A stretch of DNA of 64,000 nucleotides from Paracoccus yibinensis (GTDB taxonomy: Bacteria; Pseudomonadota; Alphaproteobacteria; Rhodobacterales; Rhodobacteraceae): assembly GCF_030846195.1 (NCBI RefSeq), contig NZ_JAVCWH010000003.1, forward strand, positions 576,095 through 640,094. Direction: 5' to 3'. The translations under genes and the position numbers were made by a program. Position 1 is the first letter of the stretch. Every line of letters starts with the position of its first letter. The notes beneath the pieces were generated by a model, which was given only the letters and a program-made list of their open reading frames with translations, searched no databases and was not told the origin of the DNA. Shown here piece after piece: positions 1-9,538 of the stretch.

Positions 1-213
1 ATCGGGAAAGATCTGCGCCCAGAACCCGGGAAAACCTGTCACGACGGCGGGCGCGGTAAACCTTCTGTTAATCTCGGAGAGCCTATCCTGAAGCTCGTCA
101 GCCGCAAGCTGGTGCAGGATATCGGCGAAGCCGCAGCGATTCGCCCGGTCCCGCTGGCGCAGCAGCGCGGGGCGGTCGGTCAGGGTCGGGCGGGTGTCAT
201 GGGGCAGTTTCAT
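1..213 (-). CDS. SAM-dependent methyltransferase, N-terminal part (runs off the left edge)
   Basis: Seventy-one codons are present, from an ATG at 213 running leftwards out of the window without a stop. The protein begins MKLPHDTRPTLTDRPALLRQ and has an arginine-rich amphipathic start followed by an FADILHQLAADEL segment. This N-terminus resembles the methyltransferase that often lies divergently next to comF in Rhodobacteraceae (the NDUFAF5/BioC-like family). The SAM-binding motif itself lies outside the window, so the family call rests on the N-terminus and gene context only. Its start codon shares bases with the earliest plausible comF start on the other strand, so divergent promoters would have to lie inside the coding regions or comF must start later. 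Confidence 0.6.
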   Translation of the reverse strand, partial: MKLPHDTRPTLTDRPALLRQRDRANRCGFADILHQLAADELQDRLSEINRRFTAPAVVTGFPGFWAQIFPD

Positions 214-976
214 GGGGGTGGAACATAGGGTGCTTCAGGGGGCGATGAAAGGCGCGTTGCGCCTGTTGTATCCGCCGCAATGCGTGGCCTGCGGCGCGCC
301 CGTGGCGGGCGAGGGTCCGGGCCAGCTTTGCCCGGCCTGCTTTCCCGAGACGCGCTTCATCACCGGCGCGGCCTGCACCCGCTGCGGGGTGCCGCTGCCC
401 GACGACGGGACGGGCGCGGACGATCCCCTGCTGACCTGCGACGACTGCCTGGCGATGGCCCGACCCTGGCAGCGCGGGCGGGCGGCGATGGTCTATGCCG
501 GCACCGGACGGCGGCTGGTGCTGGCGCTGAAGCATGGCGACCGGCCGGATCTGGCGCCTGCGCTGGCGGCATGGCTTGCCCGCGCGGCGGCGCCCCTGAT
601 CGACGCCAACACCATCGTGGCGCCGATCCCGCTGCATCTGCGGCGGCTGCTGAAGCGGCGATACAACCAGGCGGCGCTGATATCCGGGCGGGTGGCGCGG
701 AGCCACAAGTCATTGCATCTGCCCGACCTGCTGCTGCGATGCCGCCATACGCCAGGGCAGGACCATCGCGGCGTCGGCGACCGTTTCGCCAACATCGCCG
801 GGGCGCTTGCCGTGAATCCCCGGCGGGTGGAGGCGGTGCTGGGTCGTCCCGTCCTGCTGGTCGATGACGTGATGGCATCCGGCGCGACCATGGCTGCGGC
901 GACGGATGCGCTTCTGGCAGCGGGATCGGGGCCGGTTTCGGTCGCGGTTCTGGCAAGGGCGGTCAAGGATGACTAG
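212..976 (+). CDS. comF: ComF family phosphoribosyltransferase-like protein
   Basis: ComF/GntX family protein, linked in other bacteria to DNA uptake or to handling of DNA during transformation; the exact reaction is unknown. The N-terminal third carries four cysteine pairs (CVAC, CPAC, CTRC, CDDC) that fit a zinc ribbon. The C-terminal half is a type I phosphoribosyltransferase fold with the PRPP loop VLLVDDVMASGATM near the end. About 254 residues from this ATG, close to family length. Starts at GTG 230 or ATG 245 are equally possible: 245 is preceded by AGGGGG, and both would avoid overlap with the divergent gene. It is followed by grxC after 32 bases, a frequent pairing in this family. 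Confidence 0.88.
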   Translation: MGVEHRVLQGAMKGALRLLYPPQCVACGAPVAGEGPGQLCPACFPETRFITGAACTRCGVPLPDDGTGADDPLLTCDDCLAMARPWQRGRAAMVYAGTGRRLVLALKHGDRPDLAPALAAWLARAAAPLIDANTIVAPIPLHLRRLLKRRYNQAALISGRVARSHKSLHLPDLLLRCRHTPGQDHRGVGDRFANIAGALAVNPRRVEAVLGRPVLLVDDVMASGATMAAATDALLAAGSGPVSVAVLARAVKDD

Positions 977-1008
977 GTATGGGGTCACAAGGAAAGGAAC
1001 CGCACCCC

Positions 1009-1278
1009 ATGACCCAGCCCGCGATCACCATCTATACCACGCGCACCTGCCCCTTCTGCATCCGCGCCAAGGGCCTCTTGCGCGAGAAGAACGTGCAGTA
1101 TGACGAAATCGACGTCGGCGCCGATCCGTCGGTCCGCGCGCAGATGACCCAGCGCGCCCATGGCCGCCGCACGGTCCCGCAGATCTTCATCGGCGACCGC
1201 CATGTGGGCGGCTGCGACGACCTGTTCGACCTTGAACGCCAAGGCAAGCTGGAAAGCCTTCTGGCAGGTGCCGCCTGA
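1009..1278 (+). CDS. grxC: Glutaredoxin 3
   Basis: Glutathione-dependent dithiol oxidoreductase of the cytoplasm, 89 residues, the normal length for the family. The redox centre is CPFC at residues 14-17, directly after the first beta strand (ITIYTTRT). The conserved TVPQIFI with its cis-proline and the GGCDDL glutathione-binding turn are both present. The start is set by ATG 1009, preceded by AAGGAAAGG at good spacing. It is likely co-transcribed with comF upstream. No unusual residues were seen. Confidence 0.96.
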   Translation: MTQPAITIYTTRTCPFCIRAKGLLREKNVQYDEIDVGADPSVRAQMTQRAHGRRTVPQIFIGDRHVGGCDDLFDLERQGKLESLLAGAA

Positions 1279-1328
1279 CCGTGCGATGACGCCAGGTCCG
1301 GCGATTGTCGGACTTGACCAAGGGCTGT

Positions 1329-1362
1329 CGGGCGGGGCACGGTCTCGGCTTCGCCCCGCCCG
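1329..1362. terminator. GC-rich hairpin between grxC and the MarR gene
   Basis: CGGGCGGGGC at 1329-1338 pairs perfectly with GCCCCGCCCG at 1353-1362 around a 14-base loop. There is no run of T after it, so it may end transcription weakly or only protect the 3' end of the grxC message. It lies 28 bases before the MarR start. Confidence 0.35.
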
Positions 1363-1390
1363 CGACCCCACCCATTTCCCATCTGGATCC

Positions 1391-1864
1391 ATGCCCCTAT
1401 CCGCGACCGACACCGACCGCCCCAAGGCCAACGACCGGCTTGCCGCAAGCCTGTTCGCCGAGGTGCTGATCGCCGAGCAGTTGTCGCGCAACCTGATCGG
1501 CAAGGCCCTGCCGCGCGGGATGCAGATCTCGCATTTCTCGGTCCTGAACCTGCTAGCGCATGTGAACGAGGAACGCACCCCCGCCCAGTTGGCCCAGGCC
1601 TTTCATGTCACGCGCGGGGCGATGACCAACACGCTGTCGCGGCTGGAATGGGCGGGCCATGTCCATATCCGCCCCGACTGGGACGATGCGCGGCGCAAGT
1701 TCGTGTCGATCAGCCCGGCGGGCCGGGCGGCGCGGGACGCGGCCATCGCCGCCTTCATGCCCCTGATCGCCGAGGTGGTGCGCGACATCGGCGCCGACAA
1801 GGTGCGCACCGCCCTGCCCGTCCTGCGCGAATTGCGCATCCGGCTGGAAGGCGAGGACGACTAG
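1391..1864 (+). CDS. MarR family transcriptional regulator
   Basis: Winged helix-turn-helix regulator of 157 residues, standard MarR length. The DNA-binding part is visible in the middle: a helix with TPAQLAQAF, a recognition helix [16 protein letters not shown], and a wing with [13 protein letters not shown]. The N-terminal and C-terminal helices would form the dimer interface. The ligand and targets cannot be told from the sequence. It runs convergently into ubiG, and the two stop codons share the palindrome CTAG at 1861-1864. The ATG follows a GGATCC context without a strong ribosome site, so the start is likely but not certain. Confidence 0.88.
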   Translation: MPLSATDTDRPKANDRLAASLFAEVLIAEQLSRNLIGKALPRGMQISHFSVLNLLAHVNEERTPAQLAQAFHVTRGAMTNTLSRLEWAGHVHIRPDWDDARRKFVSISPAGRAARDAAIAAFMPLIAEVVRDIGADKVRTALPVLRELRIRLEGEDD

Positions 1865-2589
1865 GCCTCTCGCCGCGCCGTGAGGATATAGTTCACCGAC
1901 AGGTCGCGATCCGACAGCGACCAGCCGAAGCTGAGGGGGTTGAAGACCATCCCCCGGCGGTCCAGGACCGACAGGCCCGCGCCGCCGGCCATCCCCGCCA
2001 GTTCGTCCGGCGTGATGAAGCGCGACCAGTCATGCGTGCCGCGCGGCAGCCAGCGCATGATCCATTCCGCCCCGATGATCGCCGCGCCGAAGCTGCGGGC
2101 CGTGCGGTTCAGCGTGGACAGGATCACCAGCCCTCCCGGCCGGACCAGGTCGCGGCAGGTGGCGATGAAGCTGGCCGGGTCGGCCACATGCTCGACGATT
2201 TCCAGCGCCAGGACCACGTCGAAGACCTCGCCCGCCATCGACTCGGCCGTGGTGGCGCGATAGTCGATGGCAAGCCCCTGTTGCCGGGCATGAAGACGGG
2301 CCACCGCGATGTTGCCCTCGGCCGCATCCGCGCCCACGACATCGGCGCCCAGCCGCGCCATGGGTTCGGCCACCAGCCCGCCGCCGCAGCCGATATCCAG
2401 CACCCGCAGTCCCCCGAAGGGACGCAGATCGCGCCTGTCTCGCCCGAACTCGCCCGCGATCTGGGTGGCGATGTAATCCAGCCGCACCGGGTTCATCAGG
2501 TGCAGCGGACGGAACTTGCCCCTGGGATCCCACCATTCCGCGGCCATCGACTCGAACTTGGCGATCTCGGCGGGGTCGATGCTTGTCAT
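1861..2589 (-). CDS. ubiG: Bifunctional ubiquinone O-methyltransferase UbiG
   Basis: SAM-dependent enzyme for both O-methylation steps of ubiquinone biosynthesis. The 242 residues start with the UbiG hallmark [11 protein letters not shown] followed by [15 protein letters not shown]. The SAM-binding motif [16 protein letters not shown] lies near residue 65, with the acidic residue of motif II after it (DVVGADAA). The post-motif LEIVEHV is also present. The C-terminus keeps [10 protein letters not shown]. Ubiquinone is the respiratory quinone expected for this group. It is divergent from the peptidase gene at 2638 with a gap of 48 bases, which must hold any promoters for both. Confidence 0.95.
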   Translation of the reverse strand: MTSIDPAEIAKFESMAAEWWDPRGKFRPLHLMNPVRLDYIATQIAGEFGRDRRDLRPFGGLRVLDIGCGGGLVAEPMARLGADVVGADAAEGNIAVARLHARQQGLAIDYRATTAESMAGEVFDVVLALEIVEHVADPASFIATCRDLVRPGGLVILSTLNRTARSFGAAIIGAEWIMRWLPRGTHDWSRFITPDELAGMAGGAGLSVLDRRGMVFNPLSFGWSLSDRDLSVNYILTARREA

Positions 2590-2637
2590 GGTCCGGTCCT
2601 TCTGGCAGGCGGGTCTGTCAGGCCTTATAGTAAGGTG

Positions 2638-3624
2638 ATGGACCGATTGGCAGGACAAAACGCCGCGACACATGGCCGCCTTCACCCGGGCGCCGAGGCC
2701 TTTGCCCGGCACATGCTGGACGTGGGCGACGGACACCAGATCTATGTCGAGGAAAGCGGCAACCCCGAAGGCCGGCCCGTGCTGGTCCTGCATGGCGGAC
2801 CCGGCGGGGGATGCAGCCCCTTCATGCGGCGCTTCTTCGACCCGGCCCATTACCGCGCGATCCTGTTCGACCAGCGGGGCTGCGGCCGGTCGCGGCCCCA
2901 GGCCTCGGTCCATGCCAACACCACCCCGCACCTGATCGCGGATATCGAGGTGATCCGCCGGACCCTGGGCCTCGAATCGGTCCTGCTGTTCGGGGGAAGC
3001 TGGGGGGCGACGCTGGCCCTGGCCTATGCCCAGGCGCATCCGAAGCGCGTGACCGGCCTGATCCTGCGCGGCGTCTTCCTGGGTACGCAGGGGGAACTGG
3101 ACTGGTTCTATGGCGGCGGCGCGGGGCGGTTCTTTCCCGACCTTTGGGCGCAGTTCCGGGACCCGATCCCGGAAGCGGAACGGGGCGATCTGATCGCCGC
3201 CTATCACAAGCGGCTGTTCTCGGCTGACGTGGGGCGCCAGGGCCGCTATGCCCAGCCCTGGCTGATGTGGGAAAACGCCTTGGCGGGCCTGCAATCGGCC
3301 GCCGCCAGCCATGCGCCGGCCGATTACGCCCGTGCCTTCGCGCGGCTTGAAAATCACTACTTCATGCACCGCTGCTTCCTGGACGAAGGCCAGCTTCTGC
3401 GGGACCGGCACCGGATCGAACACCTGCCCGCCGTGATCGTGCAGGGCCGATACGACATGGTCTGCCCACCTCTCTCTGCCTGGCGCTTGGCGGATGGATG
3501 GAAAGGCTGCGATCTGCGCATGATCCCCGCGTCGGGACATGCGCTGTCCGAGCCGCGGATCTCGGCGGAACTGGTCAGGGTTATGGACGAGATCGCGGCC
3601 CAGGACCGGGCAAAATCACTTTAA
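2638..3624 (+). CDS. pip: Proline iminopeptidase
   Basis: Alpha/beta hydrolase of peptidase family S33 that removes N-terminal proline from peptides. Of its 328 residues, the oxyanion-hole motif HGGPGGG is at 52-58, the DQRGCGRS signature follows, and the nucleophile elbow GGSWGAT puts the catalytic serine at 121. Downstream GRYDMVCP and SGHAL supply the acid and the histidine. The ATG at 2638 is preceded by TAAGGTG. The gene stops two bases before the promoter assigned to rimP, so the two are probably separate transcription units, though readthrough is possible. Confidence 0.94.
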   Translation: MDRLAGQNAATHGRLHPGAEAFARHMLDVGDGHQIYVEESGNPEGRPVLVLHGGPGGGCSPFMRRFFDPAHYRAILFDQRGCGRSRPQASVHANTTPHLIADIEVIRRTLGLESVLLFGGSWGATLALAYAQAHPKRVTGLILRGVFLGTQGELDWFYGGGAGRFFPDLWAQFRDPIPEAERGDLIAAYHKRLFSADVGRQGRYAQPWLMWENALAGLQSAAASHAPADYARAFARLENHYFMHRCFLDEGQLLRDRHRIEHLPAVIVQGRYDMVCPPLSAWRLADGWKGCDLRMIPASGHALSEPRISAELVRVMDEIAAQDRAKSL

Positions 3625-3626
3625 AC

Positions 3627-3654
3627 TTGATTATCACGTTTTTTGTGCTAAATA
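3627..3654 (+). promoter_or_regulatory. Likely sigma-70 promoter of the rimP-nusA-ylxR-infB operon
   Basis: TTGATT (3627-3632) and TAAATA (3649-3654) are separated by 16 bases, and TGC directly before the second box makes an extended -10. The patch is clearly AT-richer than the surrounding DNA and lies between the pip stop and rimP. Expected transcription start is near 3661, giving a leader of roughly 88 bases. Confidence 0.6.
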
Positions 3655-3708
3655 CCGCCTCAACAGCGGCGCAGGCTTCCACCCCCTGCCCACCGGCGCT
3701 TTCCGCAT

Positions 3709-3730
3709 GGCCCGCTTGACGGGCCTTTTT
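3709..3730 (+). terminator. Terminator-like hairpin in the rimP leader (possible attenuator)
   Basis: GGCCCG (3709-3714) pairs with CGGGCC (3720-3725) around CTTGA and is followed directly by five T (3726-3730). It sits between the likely promoter and the rimP start 18 bases further on, so transcription of the whole operon must pass it. An upstream stem, GCAGG (3671-3675) with CCTGC (3685-3689), may be part of the same leader fold. Confidence 0.6.
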
Positions 3731-3748
3731 CACATCCGAAGGGATCTC

Positions 3749-4363
3749 ATGTCGAACGATCTGATTGCCAAGACCGCCATCGACCGGCGTCTGGCCGAGA
3801 TCATCGCCCCCGTGATCGAGGATCTGGGATTCGAACTGGTGCGCGTGCGCCTGCAAGGCGGCAAGACCGCCACCCTGCAGATCATGGCCGACCGCCCCGA
3901 AGGCGGCATCAACGTGGACGATTGCGGCGACATTTCCGTGGCTGTCAGCGCCACCCTGGATGTCGAGGATCCGCTGGAGGACGCCTATCACCTGGAGGTC
4001 TCCAGCCCCGGCATCGACCGCCCCCTGACCCGCATGAAGGATTTCGAGACCTTCGAGGGCTACGAAGCGCGGTTGGAAACGAACCAGCCCATCGACGGGC
4101 GCAAGCGCTTCAAGGGCGTTCTGGCCGGGGTCGAGGGGGACGAGGTTCTGCTGAACATCGAGGAAGCGGGCGAGGTCCAGACCATCGGGCTGCAATTCGA
4201 TTGGCTGTCGGACGCCAAGCTGGTCCTGACCGACGAGCTGATCAAGGAAATGCTGCGCCAGAAGAAGGAAGCCGGCGTCCAGATCGAGAACCTGGACGAA
4301 AGCGCCTTCGACGAGATCGAAACCGAAGACAACGACGGCGAGAACGCCGATGCCAAGGAGTGA
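3749..4363 (+). CDS. rimP: Ribosome maturation factor RimP
   Basis: Cytoplasmic protein needed for assembly of the 30S ribosomal subunit. 204 residues, with the N-terminal alpha/beta domain ([17 protein letters not shown]) and the conserved [14 protein letters not shown], followed by the SH3-like C-terminal domain ([15 protein letters not shown]). An acidic tail of about 30 residues (ending [11 protein letters not shown]) is typical for alphaproteobacterial members. GAAGGG precedes the ATG. It opens the operon; nusA begins three bases after its stop. The start is well supported because everything upstream in the frame is leader. Confidence 0.95.
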   Translation: MSNDLIAKTAIDRRLAEIIAPVIEDLGFELVRVRLQGGKTATLQIMADRPEGGINVDDCGDISVAVSATLDVEDPLEDAYHLEVSSPGIDRPLTRMKDFETFEGYEARLETNQPIDGRKRFKGVLAGVEGDEVLLNIEEAGEVQTIGLQFDWLSDAKLVLTDELIKEMLRQKKEAGVQIENLDESAFDEIETEDNDGENADAKE

Positions 4364-4366
4364 GTG

Positions 4367-5980
4367 ATGGCAATCACCTCTGCCAACCAGCTTGAATTGC
4401 TGCAAACCGCCGAAGCCGTCGCGCGCGAGAAGATGATCGAGCCCGAGCTGGTCATCGAGGCGATGGAGGACAGCCTCGCCCGGGCCGCCAAGTCGCGTTA
4501 CGGCGCCGAAATGGACATCCGCGTCAAGATCGACCGCAAGACCGGCAACGCGACCTTCACCCGCGTCCGCACCGTGGTCGAGGATGACGCGGTCGAGAAT
4601 TACCAGGCGCAGGTGACCGTGGATCAGGCCCGCCCCTATCTGGACAATCCGCAGGTCGGCGACGTGATCGTGGACCAGGTGCCCCCCGTGGAACTGGGTC
4701 GCATTGCCGCGCAGTCGGCCAAGCAGGTCATCCTGCAGCGCGTCCGCGAGGCCGAGCGTGATCGGCAATACGAGGAATTCAAGGACCGCGCCGGCACCAT
4801 CATCAACGGCGTCGTCAAGCGCGAGGAATACGGCAACATCATCGTCGATGTGGGCCGGGGCGAGGCGATCCTGCGCCGCAACGAGAAGATCGGCCGCGAA
4901 AGCTATCGCCCGAACGACCGCATCCGCGCCTATGTCAAGGACGTGCGCCGCGAATCGCGCGGGCCGCAGATCTTCCTGTCGCGCACCGATCCGCAGTTCA
5001 TGGCCGAGCTGTTCAAGATGGAGGTGCCGGAAATCTATGACGGCGTCATCGAGATCAAGGCTGTGGCACGCGACCCCGGCAGCCGCGCGAAGATCGCCGT
5101 GATCTCCTATGACAACTCGATCGACCCGGTGGGCGCCTGCGTCGGTATGCGCGGCAGCCGCGTGCAGGCCGTGGTGGGCGAATTGCAGGGCGAAAAGATC
5201 GACATCATCCCCTGGAACGACGACCAGGCGACCTTCCTGGTCAATGCCCTGCAGCCCGCCGAGGTCAGCAAGGTCGTCTTCGACGAGGAAGCCAACAAGA
5301 TCGAGGTGGTCGTCCCTGACGAACAGCTGTCCCTGGCAATCGGCCGTCGCGGCCAGAACGTGCGCCTGGCCAGCCAGCTGACCGGCCTGGATATCGACAT
5401 CCTGACCGAGGAAGAGGAATCCAAGCGCCGCCAGGCCGAATTCAACGCCCGCACCCAGTTGTTCATGGACGCCCTGGATCTGGACGAGTTCTTCGCGCAG
5501 CTTCTGGTTGCCGAAGGCTTCACCGACCTGGAGGAAGTGGCCTATGTCGATCTGGACGAGCTTCTGTCCATCGAAGGGGTGGACGAAGGCACCGCGTCCG
5601 AATTGCAGGCCCGCGCCCGCGACGTGCTGGAGGCCCGGAACAAGGCAGCCCTTGAAAGCGCCCGCGCCTTGGGGGCCGAGGACAGCCTTATTGAATTCGA
5701 GGGGTTGACCCCCCAGATGGTAGAGGCGCTGGCCAAGGACGGCGTCAAGACGCTGGAGGATTTCGCGACCTGCGCCGACTGGGAACTGGCCGGTGGCTGG
5801 ACTACCGTGAACGGTCAGCGCGTCAAGGACGAAGGGCTGCTGGAACCGTTCGAGGTGACGCTGGAAGAAGCGCAGACCATGGTGATGACCGCCCGCGTCA
5901 TGCTGGGATGGGTCGATCCCGAGGAGCTGGACGGCAATGCCGACCAGTCCGACGACGCAGACGAGGAGGCCGGGGCGTGA
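4367..5980 (+). CDS. nusA: Transcription termination/antitermination factor NusA
   Basis: RNA polymerase-binding factor acting in pausing, termination and antitermination. 537 residues in the usual order: N-terminal polymerase-binding domain (1-125), S1 domain (about 130-200, with [21 protein letters not shown]), two KH domains ([14 protein letters not shown] and [13 protein letters not shown]), and two acidic helix-hairpin-helix repeats in the C-terminal tail, the first near [19 protein letters not shown]. The ATG at 4367 follows the rimP stop; a GTG three bases earlier could also serve. NusA often controls its own operon, which is relevant to the leader hairpin upstream of rimP. Confidence 0.97.
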   Translation: MAITSANQLELLQTAEAVAREKMIEPELVIEAMEDSLARAAKSRYGAEMDIRVKIDRKTGNATFTRVRTVVEDDAVENYQAQVTVDQARPYLDNPQVGDVIVDQVPPVELGRIAAQSAKQVILQRVREAERDRQYEEFKDRAGTIINGVVKREEYGNIIVDVGRGEAILRRNEKIGRESYRPNDRIRAYVKDVRRESRGPQIFLSRTDPQFMAELFKMEVPEIYDGVIEIKAVARDPGSRAKIAVISYDNSIDPVGACVGMRGSRVQAVVGELQGEKIDIIPWNDDQATFLVNALQPAEVSKVVFDEEANKIEVVVPDEQLSLAIGRRGQNVRLASQLTGLDIDILTEEEESKRRQAEFNARTQLFMDALDLDEFFAQLLVAEGFTDLEEVAYVDLDELLSIEGVDEGTASELQARARDVLEARNKAALESARALGAEDSLIEFEGLTPQMVEALAKDGVKTLEDFATCADWELAGGWTTVNGQRVKDEGLLEPFEVTLEEAQTMVMTARVMLGWVDPEELDGNADQSDDADEEAGA

Positions 5981-5998
5981 TGCCCCGGATTTGCCCGC

Positions 5999-6619
5999 TT
6001 GAGTCGCGGTGGTCGCATCAAGGATCGTGATCAGCCCGAAAGGCGCTGCATCGTCACCGGGGAAGTCCAGCCCAAGGCTGGACTGATCCGTTTCGTGGCC
6101 GGGCCGGAAGGCCAGGTCGTGCCGGATCTGGCGGAAAAGCTGCCGGGGCGTGGCATCTGGGTCAGCGCGGATCGCGCGGCCATCGACAAGGCGGCGGCCA
6201 AGGGGTTGTTCTCCCGTGCCGCGAAGGCTCCGGTCAAGGCCCCCGAGGGTCTCGCCGATCTGGTCGAAGCGGGCGTGGCCCGTCGGCTGGTCGAACTTGT
6301 ATCGCTGGCACGCAAGTCCGGCATCGCGGTGGCGGGCTTCGAAAAGGTCAAGGGCTGGCTGGCCGAGGGGCGCGCAAAGGTGCTTTTGCAGGCCAGCGAC
6401 GGGTCGGAACGCGGCAAGGGCAAGTTGTGGACCCCGACGGGCGGCCGGTGGTTCGGTTGCCTGACCGCATCAGAATTGGGTTTGTCCTTCGGGCGCGATC
6501 ATGTCATACACGGCGCGCTTGCGGCGGGTGGACTGACGGACAAGGTGATCTTGGAAGCCAGCAGACTGACGGGTCTGCGCGGGCATGACGGCGGCAATAC
6601 GGCGGCCGGGAAGGAATGA
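5999..6619 (+). CDS. ylxR: YlxR (DUF448) RNA-binding protein fused to an L7Ae-like domain
   Basis: 206 residues. Residues 1-85 are a YlxR/DUF448 domain ([35 protein letters not shown]). Residues about 90-195 look like a ribosomal L7Ae/L30e-type domain ([21 protein letters not shown]), the family that includes YlxQ, so one protein replaces two Firmicutes ones. The start is TTG at 5999; no in-frame ATG or GTG precedes the conserved N-terminus. It lies between nusA and infB, as usual, and its stop overlaps an upstream ATG of infB in ATGA. The role in translation or RNA processing is inferred from operon and fold. Confidence 0.9.
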   Translation: MSRGGRIKDRDQPERRCIVTGEVQPKAGLIRFVAGPEGQVVPDLAEKLPGRGIWVSADRAAIDKAAAKGLFSRAAKAPVKAPEGLADLVEAGVARRLVELVSLARKSGIAVAGFEKVKGWLAEGRAKVLLQASDGSERGKGKLWTPTGGRWFGCLTASELGLSFGRDHVIHGALAAGGLTDKVILEASRLTGLRGHDGGNTAAGKE

Positions 6620-6627
6620 AGACGCAG

Positions 6628-9207
6628 ATGAGCGACAAAGACGGAAAATCGACCTTGGGACTCGGCGGCAGCGGTCGTTCGGGCCAGGTCAAGCAAAGCT
6701 TCAGCCATGGCCGCACGAAAAGCGTTGTCGTGGAAACCAAGCGCAAGCGCGTGGTGGTGCCGAAACCCGGCGCCACTCAGATGACGGAAGCCCAGAAAGA
6801 AAAGAACCCGCTGACGGCGCGCATGGCGGGCGACCCCTCCAAGCGCCCGGCGGGCATTTCCGATGCCGAGATGGAGCGCCGGCTGAAGGCGCTTGCCGCC
6901 GCCAAGGCCCGCGAGGTCGAGGAAGCCGCGCAGCGCGCCGCCGATGAGAAAGCGCGCGAGGAAGAACGCGAACGCCGCCGGGCCGAGATCGAGGCCAAGG
7001 AACGCGAGGAACGCGAACGCGAGGAAGCCCTGCGCCTCAAGGCCGAGGAAGACGAGCGCCGCGCCCGCGAGGCCGCCGAGGCAGCCAAGCGCAAGGAAGA
7101 ACCCAAACCTGCGGAACGTCCGGCCCGTTCCGCCGCCCCTGCCGCCCGTCCGGCTGGCGCGCGCCCGGCCGCCCCGGACCGCGCCGCGATCGAGGCTGCC
7201 GCATCCCGGGCCGAGAAGCCCGGCATCGCCACCGGCCCGCGCCGCACCGACCGCGACCGTCGCGACAGCGGCGGCGACAGCGACGCCAAGGCCAAGGCCA
7301 AGGCCGAGGACAGCCGCCGCACCGGCCGCCTGTCGCTGAACCAGGCGCTTGACGGCGAAGGCGGGCGTCAGCGTTCGCTGGCCGCGATGAAGCGCAAGCA
7401 GGACCGCGCCCGTCAGAAGGCGATGGGCAACGTGCGCACCGAAAAGCAGGTGCGCGACGTTCAGCTGCCCGAAACCATCGTGGTGTCGGAACTGGCCAAC
7501 CGCATGGCGGAACGCGCCGCCGACGTGGTCAAGTCGCTGATGAAGATGGGCATGATGGTGTCCATGAACCAGCCGATCGACGCCGATACGGCCGAACTGG
7601 TGATCGAGGAATTCGGCCACAAGGCGGTCCGCGTGTCGGATGCCGACGTGGAACAGGTCATCGACACCGTCCGGGACCGGGCCGAGGATTTGCAGCCCCG
7701 CCCGCCGATCATCACGATCATGGGCCATGTGGACCACGGCAAGACCTCGCTTCTGGACGCGATCCGTCACGCGAACGTCGTCTCGGGCGAAGCCGGGGGG
7801 ATCACGCAGCATATCGGCGCCTATCAGGTGAAGACCGAATCCGGCGCCGTGCTGACCTTCCTGGACACGCCGGGCCACGCCGCCTTCACCTCGATGCGCG
7901 CCCGCGGTGCGCAGGTCACGGATATCGTGGTGCTGGTGGTTGCCGCCGATGACGCGGTGATGCCGCAGACCATCGAGGCGATCAACCACGCCAAGGCCGC
8001 CAAGGTGCCGATGATCGTGGCGATCAACAAGATCGACAAGCCTGCAGCCGATGCTGACCGGGTCCGCACCGCCCTGCTGCATCAAGAGGTCGTGGTCGAA
8101 AAGATGTCCGGCGACGTGCAGGACGTCGAGGTATCGGCCAAGACCGGTCAGGGTCTGGACGAGCTTCTCGAAGCCATCGCGCTTCAGGCCGAGATCCTGG
8201 AGTTGCAGGCCAATCCCGACCGTGCCGCCCAGGGCGCGGTGATCGAGGCGCAGCTTGACGTGGGCCGTGGCCCCGTGGCCACCGTCCTGGTCCAGAACGG
8301 CACGCTGAAGCGCGGCGACATCTTTGTCGTGGGCGAGCAGTGGGGCAAGGTGCGCGCGCTGATCAACGACAAGGGCGAGCGTGTGGACGAGGCCGGGCCT
8401 TCGGTCCCGGTCGAGGTCCTGGGCCTGAACGGCACGCCCGAGGCAGGCGACGTTCTGAACGTCGTGGAAACTGAGGCCCAGGCCCGCGAGATTGCGGATT
8501 ACCGCAGCCAGGCTGCCAAGGACAAGCGCGCCGCCGCCGGTGCCGCGACCACGCTGGAACAGCTGATGGCCAAGGCGAAGGCGGACGAGAACGTGGCCGA
8601 ACTGCCGGTGGTCGTGAAGGCCGACGTGCAGGGTTCGGCCGAGGCGATCGTCCAGGCGCTGGAAAAGATCGGCAACGAGGAAGTGCGCGTCCGCGTGCTG
8701 CATTACGGCGTCGGCGCGATCACCGAATCGGATATCGGCCTGGCCGAGGCCAGCCGCGCCCCGGTCATCGGCTTCAACGTCCGCGCCAATGCCCCGGCCC
8801 GCAATTCGGCCAACCAGAAGGGTGTCGAGATCCGTTATTACTCGATCATCTATGACCTGGTGGACGACATCAAGGCGGCGGCGTCGGGCCTGCTGTCGGC
8901 CGAGGTGCGCGAGAACTTCATCGGTTATGCCCAGATCCGCGAAGTCTTCAAGGTCACGGGCGTCGGCAAGGTCGCGGGCTGTCTGGTGACCGAAGGCGTC
9001 GCACGCCGTTCGGCGGGCGTCCGCCTGCTGCGCGACAACGTGGTGATCCACGAAGGCACGCTGAAGACGCTGAAGCGCTTCAAGGACGAGGTGAAGGAAG
9101 TCCAGTCCGGCCAGGAATGCGGCATGGCCTTCGAGAATTATGACGATATCCGTCAGGGCGACGTCATCGAGATCTTTGAACGCGAGGAGGTCGAGCGCAC
9201 GCTGTGA
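6628..9207 (+). CDS. infB: Translation initiation factor IF-2
   Basis: GTPase that places initiator tRNA on the 30S subunit and promotes subunit joining. 859 residues. The N-terminal third is highly charged, with long runs of Arg, Glu and Ala (about residues 75-160), as is common for IF-2. The G domain carries GHVDHGKTS (from residue 366), DTPGHAAF and NKID. After it come the beta-barrel domain II and the C-terminal tRNA-binding domain. The start at ATG 6628 ([12 protein letters not shown]) matches the family; ATG 6616, inside the ylxR stop, is an alternative adding four residues. It is the last gene before a strong terminator. Confidence 0.97.
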   Translation: MSDKDGKSTLGLGGSGRSGQVKQSFSHGRTKSVVVETKRKRVVVPKPGATQMTEAQKEKNPLTARMAGDPSKRPAGISDAEMERRLKALAAAKAREVEEAAQRAADEKAREEERERRRAEIEAKEREEREREEALRLKAEEDERRAREAAEAAKRKEEPKPAERPARSAAPAARPAGARPAAPDRAAIEAAASRAEKPGIATGPRRTDRDRRDSGGDSDAKAKAKAEDSRRTGRLSLNQALDGEGGRQRSLAAMKRKQDRARQKAMGNVRTEKQVRDVQLPETIVVSELANRMAERAADVVKSLMKMGMMVSMNQPIDADTAELVIEEFGHKAVRVSDADVEQVIDTVRDRAEDLQPRPPIITIMGHVDHGKTSLLDAIRHANVVSGEAGGITQHIGAYQVKTESGAVLTFLDTPGHAAFTSMRARGAQVTDIVVLVVAADDAVMPQTIEAINHAKAAKVPMIVAINKIDKPAADADRVRTALLHQEVVVEKMSGDVQDVEVSAKTGQGLDELLEAIALQAEILELQANPDRAAQGAVIEAQLDVGRGPVATVLVQNGTLKRGDIFVVGEQWGKVRALINDKGERVDEAGPSVPVEVLGLNGTPEAGDVLNVVETEAQAREIADYRSQAAKDKRAAAGAATTLEQLMAKAKADENVAELPVVVKADVQGSAEAIVQALEKIGNEEVRVRVLHYGVGAITESDIGLAEASRAPVIGFNVRANAPARNSANQKGVEIRYYSIIYDLVDDIKAAASGLLSAEVRENFIGYAQIREVFKVTGVGKVAGCLVTEGVARRSAGVRLLRDNVVIHEGTLKTLKRFKDEVKEVQSGQECGMAFENYDDIRQGDVIEIFEREEVERTL

Positions 9208-9231
9208 GGCGGCGTCCCGACCCGGAACAGG

Positions 9232-9260
9232 AAAGGGGCGGCTTGGTGGCCGCCCCTTTT
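9232..9260 (+). terminator. Rho-independent terminator of the infB operon
   Basis: AAAGGGGCGGC (9232-9242) pairs perfectly with GCCGCCCCTTT (9249-9259) around a six-base loop and is followed by T. It lies 25 bases after the infB stop. Because A precedes and T follows the stem, it could work in both directions and also end the small minus-strand gene that stops at 9289. Confidence 0.88.
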
Positions 9261-9288
9261 GTATTCATCGTGGTGCCTTTGAACCCAG

Positions 9289-9417
9289 TCAGCGTGTGAC
9301 CGGTTTCCCTTCAAAGGTGCGCGTACCGATGCGAACCACCATGTTCCCGTTAGGGGCGAGACATTCGAAAAGCCCCTGAACGAGGATGTGGCTGCCGATC
9401 GAAATCGTCCGAATCAT
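9289..9417 (-). CDS. 42-residue hypothetical protein
   Basis: A short frame from ATG 9417 to TGA encodes MIRTISIGSHILVQGLFECL followed by a beta-rich second half with NMVVRIGTRTFEGKPVTR. AGAGGG lies six bases before the ATG, a good ribosome site, and TATAGT about 30 bases upstream could be a -10 box. I recall similar short proteins with the MI.TI.VGS..VQG pattern in Rhodobacteraceae, but I cannot name a family or function. The pattern of alternating hydrophobic residues suggests a small beta barrel. It stands alone between two terminating units. Confidence 0.6.
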   Translation of the reverse strand: MIRTISIGSHILVQGLFECLAPNGNMVVRIGTRTFEGKPVTR

Positions 9418-9457
9418 GTCAAGCCCTCTTGTACCCTCTGGAACTATATTGCCATAA

Positions 9458-9470
9458 AATGGTTACCATT
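9458..9470. promoter_or_regulatory. Inverted repeat upstream of the 42-residue gene
   Basis: AATGGT and ACCATT flank a single T, a perfect 6+6 palindrome, in an AT-rich patch about where the -35 region of the 42-residue gene would be. It could be an operator; the binding protein is unknown. Confidence 0.35.
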
Positions 9471-9538
9471 GATTTAACGAAGCGGCGATATACGACATCT
9501 TGCCGGCAATATGCAAAGATGACCGCCGGATTGCGACC

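Noticed and set aside
194..211. GTG 194 as the comF start
   Set aside because: It would extend into the start of the divergent methyltransferase gene and adds residues unlike the family; starts at 212, 230 or 245 are better.
6499..9051. Long minus-strand open frame opposite infB and ylxR
   Set aside because: Antisense of clear genes; low-complexity translation with no motif.
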